The notes: generated by a model not told the origin, from the sequence alone. DNA of 64,000 nucleotides from Millionella massiliensis (GCF_900104655.1 NZ_FNWD01000002.1:1224246-1288245), one strand, 5' to 3'; positions 28,268 to 37,332 are shown, counted from the stretch's first letter. Numbers and translations are program-made.

Positions 28268-28282
28268 AAATGAAAACCGCTT

Positions 28283-29221
28283 TTATGCAAAACCGATTTT
28301 TCTACGCACGGTTTTATTTGCGCTGGCACCTAATGAAGAGGGGCGGTTCTTTATCGAGTCAAGCAACATTGACTGCTCAATTGGAGAATCTTTAAAGGCC
28401 GCTACAAGAGCTGCATCATTGACAATGAATGCAATATCGCTGGAGGAATAATTGTCTGTTTTATCAGCAAGTTCTTCAGTGTTAACTTCCACACAGGGTC
28501 TATCCTTCAGATACAAATCAAACATTTTCTTTCTTGTAGCCTTGTCGGGTGCGCCAACTTCAATATGGATGTCAAGCCTACCTGTTCTAAGAACTGCCGG
28601 ATCGATCAGATCCTTCTGGTTGGTGGTACCGATGACAAATATCCCTCTTTGGGAGCAATTGTTCATCTGACTCAAGAACTCATTCACCTCTGGATTCATC
28701 AATGTACTTGCTTCAGCAGAAGTTCTCTTTGGCACCATTGCATCAAACTCATCGAAGCATATCACAGAAGGAGCCTGCTGCTCGGCTTCTTCAAATAATT
28801 GCGCGATCTTGCTTTGTGACCCATGTATGTAGGAGCTGCCGACATCGGAACCTTTAACGCATATGTAATTCAGACAAGCTTCTTCTGCGAATTTCTCCGC
28901 AAAGAACGTCTTTCCGCATCCTGGAGGGCCGTAAAGCAGCATGCCGTTGGGCAAAGTGAGTTTGTATTTTTGTACTTTCTCCGGATTTTTGAGCAAGAAC
29001 AATACTTTTTGCTGGAGCATGGCTTTGATATCATCCATGCCAGCTACGTCCGCAAAACCATTCCCTGCCTTGGGTGATATTTTATAAATACCACGTTTAG
29101 ACTTCGCGTCGACTGGGGCAAACTCTGTCTTTACGGGTGATCTTCCATGTCCTGGGGCATTCCTCCCGCTCCAATGCCTGCAAAAAATCTTCTGCAGTTT
29201 GTATTCGTCTGTTCGGATCAA
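28283..29221 (-). CDS. AAA+ ATPase (FtsH/SpoVK-like core)
   Basis: One AAA+ domain is complete: Walker A GPPGCGKT, Walker B VICFDEFD, and second region of homology GTTNQKDLIDPAVLRTGRLD with the arginine finger. There is no protease domain or membrane span. The only available start in frame is TTG at 29221, inside the preceding kinase gene (125-bp overlap), and the first ATG would cut into the conserved VAGMDD segment. Removing one base from the C4 run near 29112-29115 would join it to the kinase as one polypeptide of about 571 residues, so the start is doubtful. Confidence 0.78.
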   Translation of the reverse strand: MIRTDEYKLQKIFCRHWSGRNAPGHGRSPVKTEFAPVDAKSKRGIYKISPKAGNGFADVAGMDDIKAMLQQKVLFLLKNPEKVQKYKLTLPNGMLLYGPPGCGKTFFAEKFAEEACLNYICVKGSDVGSSYIHGSQSKIAQLFEEAEQQAPSVICFDEFDAMVPKRTSAEASTLMNPEVNEFLSQMNNCSQRGIFVIGTTNQKDLIDPAVLRTGRLDIHIEVGAPDKATRKKMFDLYLKDRPCVEVNTEELADKTDNYSSSDIAFIVNDAALVAAFKDSPIEQSMLLDSIKNRPSSLGASANKTVRRKIGFA

Positions 29222-29999
29222 ACGAAAGACACATTTTAAGTATGGCTTGGAGCCAGGGTGGACATTTGTCTAACGAACCTGAAAAAGAGAGTCGTTCAAA
29301 GGTGACTTCCTTCATCTTTTCGTAGCTCAAGTTCTCCTCAGATTCCGAGTACCACGGAGCCTTGCCAAAAAGCATGGCATATAAGACTGCTGCCATTGCG
29401 TAAATATCTGAACGCTCGTCAAATACATAGTTATATGTCTCCGGTGCGCGAAAGTAATTTGTGAGGTCCGAGGTCTCAAATGAATGAACATCTGTGCCGG
29501 GCGCAGATACGTGTGCAAGATCTATTATTGTTGTGGTTGAAAGGTTCTTTGGATAGTATATGATATTTCGAGGCGTAATGTCATTGTGGACAAGTCCCAG
29601 CGAATGTATGTGAGCCAGCCCTTTCAGCGCGTTCTTGACAATGTTCAGCGCCATATCCAGAGAGAATATCCTTCCTTTTGTCAAAGGATCTGCCACCAAA
29701 CTGCCTTGAACATACTTTGTGACAAGATATGGATAATTGGTCTCATCTTTAACAAACACGCCCTTTTCTACATAGCTAATTACATTAGCATGATTCATCT
29801 ATTCACAGTAGCTTATCTCTGTGATGATTGAATCTGAATTCAACACCTTTTCAGGTACCTTTTGTAAATCATAAATTTTTAAGAAAAACAACTCGTCCGA
29901 GTTATTTTTAACTCTGTACGATTCATTATACGGTCCTTCTTTCAAAAAGGACTCTACAGAATACGAACCTATTTTCTGGTTAACTTCCAGAATTGCCAT
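29097..29999 (-). pseudogene. Second Hanks-type kinase, interrupted by an in-frame TAG
   Basis: Translation from ATG at 29999 gives the N-lobe (GSYSVESFLKEGPYNESYRV, FFLKIYD lysine) up to ISYCE and then TAG at 29799-29801. The same frame continues MNHANVISYVEKG with the C-lobe: HNDITPRNII, DLA replacing DFG, FRAPE, DIYAMAAVLYAM. A single base change to AAG or CAG would restore the kinase of about 299 residues. As sequenced it is split, unless amber is read through. It is the first gene of the operon. Confidence 0.8.
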
Positions 30000-30001
30000 G
30001 T

Positions 30002-30930
30002 TGCTTAACTATTTAACCCACTCGTCGCAAAGCAGGATGGATTACCATTGTATTTTATTTGCTAATTAGCACTGAAATAGACACTTAATATCGAACACCC
30101 TATTAGATAATGTTTGCAAATCAGGCCTTGTGACGTTTGTCCCTCATTTGAAAACGGTCATAAAAACCATTCCCAATTGTTCGGCAAATCACTTATCGAA
30201 TTCTACCATCTTTTGCAAGTACCACTTAAATTTTGTTGATATTGTCCATAATTACTCTGAATGTAAAGTTAATAATTCTGGACAAAGAATTATACTACCG
30301 ATCATTTTTTATCGTTGTTATGGAAAACGAATACAGCAGGTATAGTCTATTAGGCACTTGACGCTCGATTCCTTGATGTTTTCAATATTATAGAGTTATC
30401 AGCGTTTCTCTGTGATGGCGTTATAATCGCCCCTATTTCTTTATAAACATATCTAATCTTTCGCAAAAATTTTCGATCCAAATATTACGTTAGCACGATC
30501 TCAGCCGCTCCTGCAAACCTTCAATTGAAGGTTTGCAGGACACATTAGGCTTCTACCTACTTTTACGGAAGATTATACCCGGGAGCCAACCCGAGGCCAC
30601 ACTACTCCCGGGGCCTCAAATCCCAATCGCTACTTGCGGATCCGAATCGGCCCCTATCAAACTAGACTCCGACAATGGCGGTGCGCCGTGAAGATGTAAC
30701 GGTCCTGGAGATGCGGCTGACCATAAAACAGTCTATCTATTCTATCTGATTATGAACGTAACATACTATAACGAGCGCGCCACAAAGTCCCAGGTCACCC
30801 CCATGCTGCCCAGGATTGGCGCCGTCTGTCAGCAATCGGAATAGAAGTCCTCTTCACGTCCAAACCTCCACGGCCGACATAAAGAGCTTTGAACACGGGC
30901 GTCGGAAATGACGAAATAAGTCGTTTCAAA
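30002..30930. other. Gene-poor DNA upstream of the chaperone/kinase operon
   Basis: This stretch of about 930 bp is A/T-rich to about 30480 and mixed beyond. I see no complete gene. A 30-codon frame at 30752-30844 (MNVTYYNERATKS...) with a second short frame just after (LSAIGIEVLFTSKPPRPT) may be remnants of a mobile-element gene, but I do not recognise the family. The operon promoter must be near 30000-30060; no clear TAnnTTTG is visible there. Confidence 0.5.
30509..30540. repeat. Perfect 32-bp palindrome
   Basis: A perfect inverted repeat with no spacer, with arms TCCTGCAAACCTTCAA and its complement. It could be a protein-binding site or recombination core. There is no adjacent U-tract, which argues against a terminator. 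Confidence 0.7.
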
Positions 30931-30938
30931 AAACGGTC

Positions 30939-31059
30939 ATTTTTTGAGACAATACGACACCGGCAGGAATCAGCCTCGAAAGGGCGAAATTTTGGGGTCC
31001 GCGGTGTCTCAAATACCGTTTTGTTTCATAAATTCACAAAACAACATTTTTTGAGACAA
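30939..31059 (+). promoter_or_regulatory. Possible res/operator region of the serine recombinase
   Basis: ATTTTTTGAGACAA occurs at 30939-30952 and again at 31046-31059, the second ending 2 bp before the recombinase ATG. An inverted core (GTCTCAA) lies at 31006-31012. Three copies of TTGAGAC in about 120 bp resemble resolvase subsites or an autoregulatory operator. Confidence 0.5.
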
Positions 31060-31061
31060 CC

Positions 31062-31655
31062 ATGGAGATCGGATATGTCCGGGTCAGCACCGAGGCCCAG
31101 AATCTCGACCGGCAGATCGATGCGCTGCTCGCGCACGGCATCGACCGGCGACACATCTACGAAGAGAAATTCACCGGGACATCGCTGAACCGTCCCGTGC
31201 TGCAACGGATGCTCGAGGGGCTCAGACCCGGCGACACGGTGGTGGTGACAGACCTCTCGCGCATCAGCCGCTCGCGGAACGACCTGATGGAGCTGATCGA
31301 ACGGATCGGTCGGCAGGGAGCCTCGCTGCGGTCGCTCTCGGACAGCTGGTTCCGCATGGACGCCGGCGACGCCTTCTACAAACTGTTGCTCGACTTCGTG
31401 CTCTCGATCAACGAATTCGAACGGAATCTGCTGGCCCAGCGTACCCGAGAGGGGTTGGCAGCGGCCCGTGAGCGCGGCAAACGGCTCGGTCGTCCCCGGG
31501 GGATCGACCCCACGACCCTGCGGAAGGTGCAGGCCATCCGGCAACTCATCGCGAGCGAGGGCATCGCCGTGGGCGAAGCCTGTCGGACGTTCGGCGTTCC
31601 GCGTTGCACCTACTACCGCTACCTGAAGGCCCTGGACACCCACGGCGCAGTCTGA
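31062..31655 (+). CDS. Serine recombinase (resolvase/invertase family)
   Basis: This 197-residue protein has the size of small resolvases/invertases. The N-terminal catalytic domain reads IGYVRVSTEAQNLDRQIDAL with the nucleophile Ser near residue 9, and later VVTDLSRISRSRNDLMELI. The C-terminus (about 145-197) is a helix-turn-helix DNA-binding segment (IAVGEACRTFGVPRCTYYRY). Such enzymes invert or resolve DNA at short paired sites. It is high-GC, unlike the neighbouring low-GC operon. No transposase is adjacent, so it could be a stand-alone invertase or a remnant. Confidence 0.9.
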   Translation: MEIGYVRVSTEAQNLDRQIDALLAHGIDRRHIYEEKFTGTSLNRPVLQRMLEGLRPGDTVVVTDLSRISRSRNDLMELIERIGRQGASLRSLSDSWFRMDAGDAFYKLLLDFVLSINEFERNLLAQRTREGLAAARERGKRLGRPRGIDPTTLRKVQAIRQLIASEGIAVGEACRTFGVPRCTYYRYLKALDTHGAV

Positions 31656-31794
31656 TCCATCCGATACTTCCGCCCCGCCGGAGCCGCAATCGTCCCGCCC
31701 GCACAGTCTGCCAGTCACCAAACTTCAACCACGGTCTCCGGGCACACTCTTACCGGACCGGCTCTTACAAATTTGGCGGGCAAGGGCACGGTAC

Positions 31795-32190
31795 GAGTCC
31801 GATTCGAGGCAATACCCCTCTGACGGGGTGGCCGAAGCCACCGCCTGCCCGGCGTGAGGGCAGTTCCAGACTGGTTCATTGACAGATGATAGAATATATC
31901 TGATACACACAATCTATTCGTCGGAATAGATTGTGTGTCGATCAAAAAACGTTCATTGACTGCGCTGCCGCGCGGGCCCCGCGTGCTCGCGGTGGAGCGG
32001 GCGATACTGCGTATCGCTTATGTCGTCAGAAACCCCTCTGTCAGGGTGACCGGAGACACCGTGCTCGTGGCGGAGCAATAAGTGTTTGAGAAGACAGATG
32101 ACAGAGTTGATAAGTTAGCGCCAACAGCCGACAAACATGAAGTGTTCGCTACAACCTCTGTTCGAGGTAATACCCCTCTGACGGGTAAGC
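31795..32190 (+). repeat. Nested-palindrome repeat plus partial second unit
   Basis: The left arm starts near 31800 (GATTCGAGGCAATACC, GCGTGAGGGCAGT). An inner hairpin lies around 31900-31940 (ACACAATCTATTC/GAATAGATTGTGTGT). A right arm of the diverged CTGCGCTGCCGCGCGGGCC type and a 78-bp-type unit follow. A second copy starts at about 32115 and breaks off near 32190. Confidence 0.75.
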
Positions 32191-32317
32191 ACTCGACCAG
32201 ACATTGCCATCAAAAAACTTGTTGCTGAAAATTTACGATACCCACAGACCGACTGCAGAATTATCCCTATTTTTAATGTTCCGAGAATCATCCGTCAACC
32301 CCCACCCCGCCGTGCTC

Positions 32318-32881
32318 ATGCAAAACATCATCCGCTCGATCCGCAGCTACTACCCCGTATCCGACGCATCCATCCAACAGCTGACCCAACACTTTACGGT
32401 CCACCGCTTCCCAGCCAAACACCTGATCATCCGCGGAGGCGTCATCGACCGTAACGTCTACTTCATCGAACAGGGGCTGACCCGCTCGTACTGCCTGGCC
32501 GACGGTGTGGAACACACAACCTGGTTTTCCAAGGAGGGCGACATCACGTTCGGTCTGCTCTGTCTGTACCACAACACAGCCGGATTCGAGTTTGTCGAGA
32601 CGGTCGAACCGACCCTGGCCTACTCCATCCCGATCGGAACTCTGAACAGTCTCTACGCCACAAACATCGAACTGGCCAACTGGAGCCGGGTGATCCATCA
32701 GGAGTGTCTGCTGACCCTTCAGTGTGTCCGCATCGACAACCTGACCATGACGGCCCGTGACCGATACAACGTGCTGCTGAAGACCTTTCCGGACATCTGC
32801 CAGCGGGTCAACCTGGGATATATCGCCTCGTTTTTGGGCATCTCGCTGTCGACCCTGAGCCGGATCCGCGCCGAACGGTAG
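32318..32881 (+). CDS. Crp/Fnr family transcriptional regulator
   Basis: With the start at MQNIIRSIRSYYPV the protein has 187 residues, the usual size in Bacteroidetes. The N-terminal cyclic-nucleotide-binding-like barrel has FTVHRFPAKHLIIRGG and VYFIEQGLTRSY. The C-terminal helix-turn-helix reads LGYIASFLGISLSTLSRIRAE. There are no Cys ligands for a 4Fe-4S cluster as in Fnr, and the effector is unknown. An FNR-like palindrome lies about 540 bp downstream before the acyltransferase gene, a plausible target. Longer in-frame starts at 32204 and 32276 look less likely. Confidence 0.86.
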   Translation: MQNIIRSIRSYYPVSDASIQQLTQHFTVHRFPAKHLIIRGGVIDRNVYFIEQGLTRSYCLADGVEHTTWFSKEGDITFGLLCLYHNTAGFEFVETVEPTLAYSIPIGTLNSLYATNIELANWSRVIHQECLLTLQCVRIDNLTMTARDRYNVLLKTFPDICQRVNLGYIASFLGISLSTLSRIRAER

Positions 32882-33415
32882 GCGGATCGGAACAGGTTAG
32901 AAGGGGATCGAGGGACTGTACCACAAGAAGCCGTGCCATCCGGTCGCCAAACTGAGGAGTGCCGGTGAACCGCAAGGAGGATGTCGAACCGTAGGAAGCC
33001 GAAACCCGACACGGAAGGAACCGTGCTGGAGCATGGGCGCAGTGCCGGCATAGAGAGGCGGATAAACCAACAAACTCGCACCACACGCCCGCGCATCGGC
33101 ACGAGGAACCACGACGGAAGCCCTATACGCAAAAACCGGTTCCCGTGCCTACCCCATACAGGCATCCGCCGAGGATAACCAAACATGGGAAATCATCGGG
33201 CGGAATCAAATACATGAAACTTTCACAACGAAAGCCAATGCCGGAGAGATACCCAGTACAAGAAACTCGCAGCCAGAAGCTCCAGCAAGAAAACCGTCCG
33301 GAAGTATATATCTTAAGAACAAGGAGACAGACCACGGAACACGCATACAGCCACTTTCCAACCCGGAAGATAGAGGAACATACAGGCCGGAAATCATACC
33401 GAAAACAGAGCATAC
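32882..33415. other. Spacer without recognisable gene
   Basis: This stretch of about 530 bp lies between the Crp/Fnr gene and the acyltransferase. Several short open frames exist on both strands, but none has a recognisable motif. The plus strand is purine-rich. Confidence 0.5.
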
Positions 33416-33439
33416 GTTTTTTGACTTAGGTCAAAAAAC
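33416..33439 (+). promoter_or_regulatory. FNR-like palindrome upstream of the acyltransferase gene
   Basis: Perfect 10-bp arms GTTTTTTGAC and GTCAAAAAAC flank a TTAG spacer. The core TTGAC-N4-GTCAA resembles FNR/DNR boxes (TTGAT-N4-ATCAA). It is centred about 30 bp upstream of the -7 element, close to the class II activator position. Confidence 0.6.
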
Positions 33440-33456
33440 GCCTTCGTGCCGAAAGC

Positions 33457-33464
33457 TACATTTG
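33457..33464 (+). promoter_or_regulatory. -7 element of the acyltransferase promoter
   Basis: TACATTTG matches TAnnTTTG and lies 13 bp before the ATG. No TTTG stands at the expected -33 position, which is compatible with a promoter needing an activator at the palindrome above. Confidence 0.5.
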
Positions 33465-33477
33465 TGCAAAAAAAGGC

Positions 33478-34617
33478 ATGAAAGGAGTATCCGTCGATAA
33501 CAATCGCCCACGAATCGTCTGGCTCGACGTGGTGAAAGTGATCGCCATCTTCATGATGGTAGCCGTACACTGTACCGACAATGTCACGCCGGCCGAACGT
33601 TCCGAACCCTGGTACAACCTCTGGGGAAGTCTGTACGGGTCGCTGATGCGACCGGCCATTCCGCTGTTCGTGATGGTCACCGGGGCACTGCTGCTGCCCG
33701 TGCGCGAAACCTTCACCGCCTTCTACGCCAAACGGTTGCCCCGGGTAGTGGTTCCGTTTCTGATCTGGTCCGTGGTCTACAACCTCTTCCCGTGGATCAC
33801 GGGGCTGTTGGGCCTGCCGACCTCGGTGATCAACGATTTCTTTGCCTGGGCCGAACCCGACGCATCATTCGCCGGCGCACTGCACCGCATCGGAATGATC
33901 CCGTTCAACTTCTCGATGCTGGCCGTACAGATGTGGTACGTCTACCTGCTGATCGGGCTCTACCTCTACATGCCGATCTTCTCGGCCTGGGTCCGCAGCG
34001 CCACGCTCCGTGAACAACGAATCTTTCTGGGTCTGTGGTTCGCCTCGCTCTTCATCCCCTACCTGCGGGAGTACCTCACCGGCGACCTTTGGGGCACCTG
34101 TTCGTGGAACGAGTTCGGACTCCTCTACTACTTTGCCGGCTTCAACGGCTACCTGCTGCTGGGATACCACCTGGTGAACCATCCCGTGAAGATCAGTTGG
34201 AGCCGACTGGCCGCCATCGGCATTCCGGCCTTTGCGATCGGATACGGCGTAACGTTCTTTGGCTTTAAGTCCATCACGGCCGTACCGGGTCAACCGGTCG
34301 AACGGGTCGAGCTGTTCTTCACCTACTGTTCGCCGAACGTGCTGCTGATGACGCTGCCGATCTTTCTGGCCGTACAGAAACTCCGCATCGGGTCGTCGCG
34401 GGTGTCCCGGGCGGTAGTCGGTCTCTCGACCTGTACGTTCGGCATCTGGATGTCCCACTACCTGTTTCTGGGACCGTGCTACATGCTCATCGAGTCGCTC
34501 CCGATACACACCATGCTGAAGATGGTACTCTGTACGGTGGCGGTGCTCACGGTCACCTGGGGTTTCGTCCATCTCGTCCGCAAAGCGGGTCGGACAGGAC
34601 GGTGGATCATGGGTTGA
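33478..34617 (+). CDS. Acyltransferase 3 family membrane protein
   Basis: This 379-residue multipass protein has about ten hydrophobic segments. The N-terminal IVWLDVVKVIAIFMMVAVHC contains the conserved His of acyltransferase-3 enzymes, and RPAIPLFVMVTGALLL follows as the second signature. The family transfers acetyl or succinyl groups to sugars of O-antigen, exopolysaccharide or lipids in the inner membrane. No glycan gene cluster is adjacent, so the acceptor is unknown. Promoter position and the palindrome suggest control by a Crp/Fnr-type protein. Confidence 0.87.
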   Translation: MKGVSVDNNRPRIVWLDVVKVIAIFMMVAVHCTDNVTPAERSEPWYNLWGSLYGSLMRPAIPLFVMVTGALLLPVRETFTAFYAKRLPRVVVPFLIWSVVYNLFPWITGLLGLPTSVINDFFAWAEPDASFAGALHRIGMIPFNFSMLAVQMWYVYLLIGLYLYMPIFSAWVRSATLREQRIFLGLWFASLFIPYLREYLTGDLWGTCSWNEFGLLYYFAGFNGYLLLGYHLVNHPVKISWSRLAAIGIPAFAIGYGVTFFGFKSITAVPGQPVERVELFFTYCSPNVLLMTLPIFLAVQKLRIGSSRVSRAVVGLSTCTFGIWMSHYLFLGPCYMLIESLPIHTMLKMVLCTVAVLTVTWGFVHLVRKAGRTGRWIMG

Positions 34618-34654
34618 TCGGCCCGGCAGCCGAGTTGTGAGTGCCCATAGCGAC

Positions 34655-35525
34655 ATCCGACAAACATGAAGTATTCGCGACAACCTCGATTCGAGGCAAT
34701 ACCCCTCTGACGGGGTGGCCGAAGCCACCGCCCGCCCGGCGTGAGGGCAGTTCCGTACTGTTCGCGATGAACTGTCTTGTATTTAGGAAAGCCCGCGAAT
34801 GCGTGTGATAGCGAAACGACCGATTAGCTGCTGGGCTAATCGGTCGTTTCGCTGTAAAGCGGGCTTTAGTTTATATAGCAATCATTCTTCGACTGCCCTG
34901 CGCGGGCGGCGTCCGCGTGCTCGCGGCGGAGCGTGCGATACTACGTATCGCTTATGGCGTTAGAGACTCCTCTGACGGGGTGGCCGAAGCCACCGCCCGC
35001 CCGGCGTGAGGGCAGTTCCGGACTGCCCACGATGAACTATTTTGTATTTTGGAAAGCCCGCGAACGCCATAAAGAGAGAAAAGATCGATTCGCTGCAAGG
35101 CAAATCGATCTTTTCTCTTTGAGCGGGCTTTAGTTTATATAGCAATCGTTCTCCGACTGCCCTGCGCGGGCGGCGTCCGCGTGCTCGCGGTGGAGCGGGC
35201 GATACTGCGTATCGCTTACGTCGTTAGAAACCCCTCTGACGGGGTGGCCGAAGCCACCGCCTGCCCGGCGTGAGGGCAGTTCCGGACTGTTCGCGATGAA
35301 CTGTCTTGTATTTTGGAAAGCCCGCGAATGCGTGTGATAGCGAAACGATCGATTAGCCCAACGGCGAATCGGTCGTTTCGCTGTAAAGCGGGCTTTAGTT
35401 TATATAGTAATCGTTCTCTGACTGCCCTGCGCGGGCGGCGTCCGCGTGCTCGCGGCGGAGCGGTCGATACTGCGTATCGCTTACGTCGTTAGAAATCCCT
35501 CTGTCGGAGTGCCCGGAGGCACCGC
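34655..35525 (+). repeat. Array of three nested-palindrome repeats
   Basis: Three units each have the left arm (GCGTGAGGGCAGT), a middle stem AAAGCCCGC/GCGGGCTTT, an inner stem, and the right arm ACTGCCCTGCGCGGGCGGC. Inner stems differ: AGCGAAACGACCGATTAGC with its complement at about 34809-34853, AGAGAAAAGATCGATT at about 35072-35120, and AGCGAAACGATCGATT at about 35339-35384. GCGATAC/GTATCGC palindromes follow the second and third units. Confidence 0.85.
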
Positions 35526-35556
35526 AACGACTCAGTCCCTATGTCATTCAATCGCC

Positions 35557-37332
35557 TTATTCGATCACGGCAGCAAAACTACTCCACCCCATGGCCGATC
35601 GGTAGGCCTCGGCGCTGCCCGCGGGTACCCGGATCGACTCCACGGCCGACGGGAAACCATACCACTGGCCCGACACCGTTTCGGCCACAGGAGGTACGGT
35701 CGGGTCGAGCGTCACCTCGCGCACGGCCGAGTTGTCGAACGCACCGAACTCGATACGCTTGACGGCGGCCGGAATCCGGATCGACCGCACCTGTTGATTG
35801 CCGCTCAACAGGTTACGCCCGACGGTCGCCACCCCCTGGGGGAGATTCAGCGTCGCCAGCTGCGGACAGTGCACAAAACAGGAGGCCTCCACCACCCCCG
35901 TCGGATCGGCCGGCACCGCTCCCGCCACATTCACCTCGCGCAACGCGCTGCACTGGTAAAACGCCCGGCTGCCCAGTTGCTGGATGGCATTGGGGAGCGT
36001 GATGCGTTGCAGGGCACTCTCGCGGAAAGCCTCCCGCCCGATGTTCCGCACCGTGGCGGGGAGTTGCAGTTCGGTCAGGCGCGAGGTGCAGAGAAAAGCC
36101 TGGCTTTCGATCCCGACCAGTTGTGCCGGCCACACCACCTCTTCGATGGACGTGTAGGCAAAGAGACCCGACGGGAGGGTCGTGAGGGACGTGCGACTGA
36201 GATCGACCCGCCGCAGCGCGCTGCAACGGTAGAACGCCTCACTGCCGAGCTGTTCGAGGCTGGCCGGCAGCACCACCTCGGTGAAGGCCGCGCCGTAGAA
36301 AGCCATACTGCCGATCGAGCGCAGGCCGTCGTTGAAGACAATGCGCTCGGCGTCGCAGAACATGCCGGCACGGTCGGCCACCGCCACCACGCCATCCGGC
36401 AGACGCAGTTCGCCGCCCCCGACGGATTGGATCTCGGTCAGCACACCTTGTTCGATGCGCAGCGGCAGCACCCGAACCGGGAAGGTCACCCGGTGGCCGT
36501 CATACTCGACCGTGAGGGTCAGCGCCTCGGCAGCCTGCTCGGACGAGAAACCGCTCACCCGCTCGGGACCGATCTCGAGCTGACGTACCGCGCCGTCGGA
36601 GTAGATCCCCTCGACGGACAGCCCCGACAGATCGAGCGCCTCGCCCAACATATAGGTGGTTCGGGTCGGAGCCTGACGCAGCGACAAACCGGTCAACATA
36701 CCTTCGGCCGGAGTGCCGGGATTCGCGGGGTCAGCCGGGTCGGTCGGCTCCTCAGGATTGGAGGGCTGCTGCGTGCCGGTATCTTCGGAACCAGTGTCGG
36801 AACCACCGTCACCCCCCGTCGTGGAGGAGTCGTCCCCGCCGGTCGACGAAGGGTCATCACCTCCCGGTGTACCGGGTGCTGCGGGATCGGAGAAGTCCGA
36901 CGGGTCGCCCGTCACGCGGAAATCGAGTTTCATCCGGTCGCCGGGCCGGACGGTACGCGTTTCGGACCACAGCGAGTAGTTTCCGGGCACGCCGACCCGC
37001 ACGGCGAAACACACGTCGCGTTCCTTACGACGGGTGAACCATCGTGCCGGTTCGAGCGTATAGATCGCCGTTCCGTGTTCGTCGGTCATCAGCACGGCGA
37101 GCGGTTCGGCAAAGGGGTTTTGGTCGAGGGCCAGCTTCCCGGCCTCGTCGAACACCAGCAGTGGGTGCGTCGCCACGGGTGAACCGTCCGGCAGCGTCAC
37201 GGTCACCGTGACGACAGCCTCTTTCATCGTGTCGTTTTTTTCTTTTTTGCAGGCGGCCAGAACGCCTCCGGCCAGCAGCAGGAGAACAGCGTTCCGGACC
37301 CATACGGACGCGAAGCGTAGCTCTTTTTTCAT
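35557..37332 (-). CDS. BspA-like leucine-rich repeat lipoprotein
   Basis: This 591-residue surface protein has a signal peptide with lipobox (LAGGVLAAC). Next come a beta domain (about 38-145), a Ser/Gly/Asp/Pro/Thr-rich linker (about 148-210), an Ig-like domain (YMLGEALDLSGLSVEGIYSD), and C-terminal BspA-type LRRs (AFYRCSALRRVDLSRTSLTT, ALQRITLPNAIQQLGSRAF). Such proteins are commonly surface-exposed and involved in adhesion. It is transcribed alone, with a repeat array past its 3' end and about 1 kb of empty sequence upstream. Confidence 0.88.
   Translation of the reverse strand: MKKELRFASVWVRNAVLLLLAGGVLAACKKEKNDTMKEAVVTVTVTLPDGSPVATHPLLVFDEAGKLALDQNPFAEPLAVLMTDEHGTAIYTLEPARWFTRRKERDVCFAVRVGVPGNYSLWSETRTVRPGDRMKLDFRVTGDPSDFSDPAAPGTPGGDDPSSTGGDDSSTTGGDGGSDTGSEDTGTQQPSNPEEPTDPADPANPGTPAEGMLTGLSLRQAPTRTTYMLGEALDLSGLSVEGIYSDGAVRQLEIGPERVSGFSSEQAAEALTLTVEYDGHRVTFPVRVLPLRIEQGVLTEIQSVGGGELRLPDGVVAVADRAGMFCDAERIVFNDGLRSIGSMAFYGAAFTEVVLPASLEQLGSEAFYRCSALRRVDLSRTSLTTLPSGLFAYTSIEEVVWPAQLVGIESQAFLCTSRLTELQLPATVRNIGREAFRESALQRITLPNAIQQLGSRAFYQCSALREVNVAGAVPADPTGVVEASCFVHCPQLATLNLPQGVATVGRNLLSGNQQVRSIRIPAAVKRIEFGAFDNSAVREVTLDPTVPPVAETVSGQWYGFPSAVESIRVPAGSAEAYRSAMGWSSFAAVIE

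Noticed and set aside
34655..35525. CRISPR array
   Set aside because: Units are about 265 bp with nested palindromes; there are no short direct repeats with unique spacers and no cas genes.
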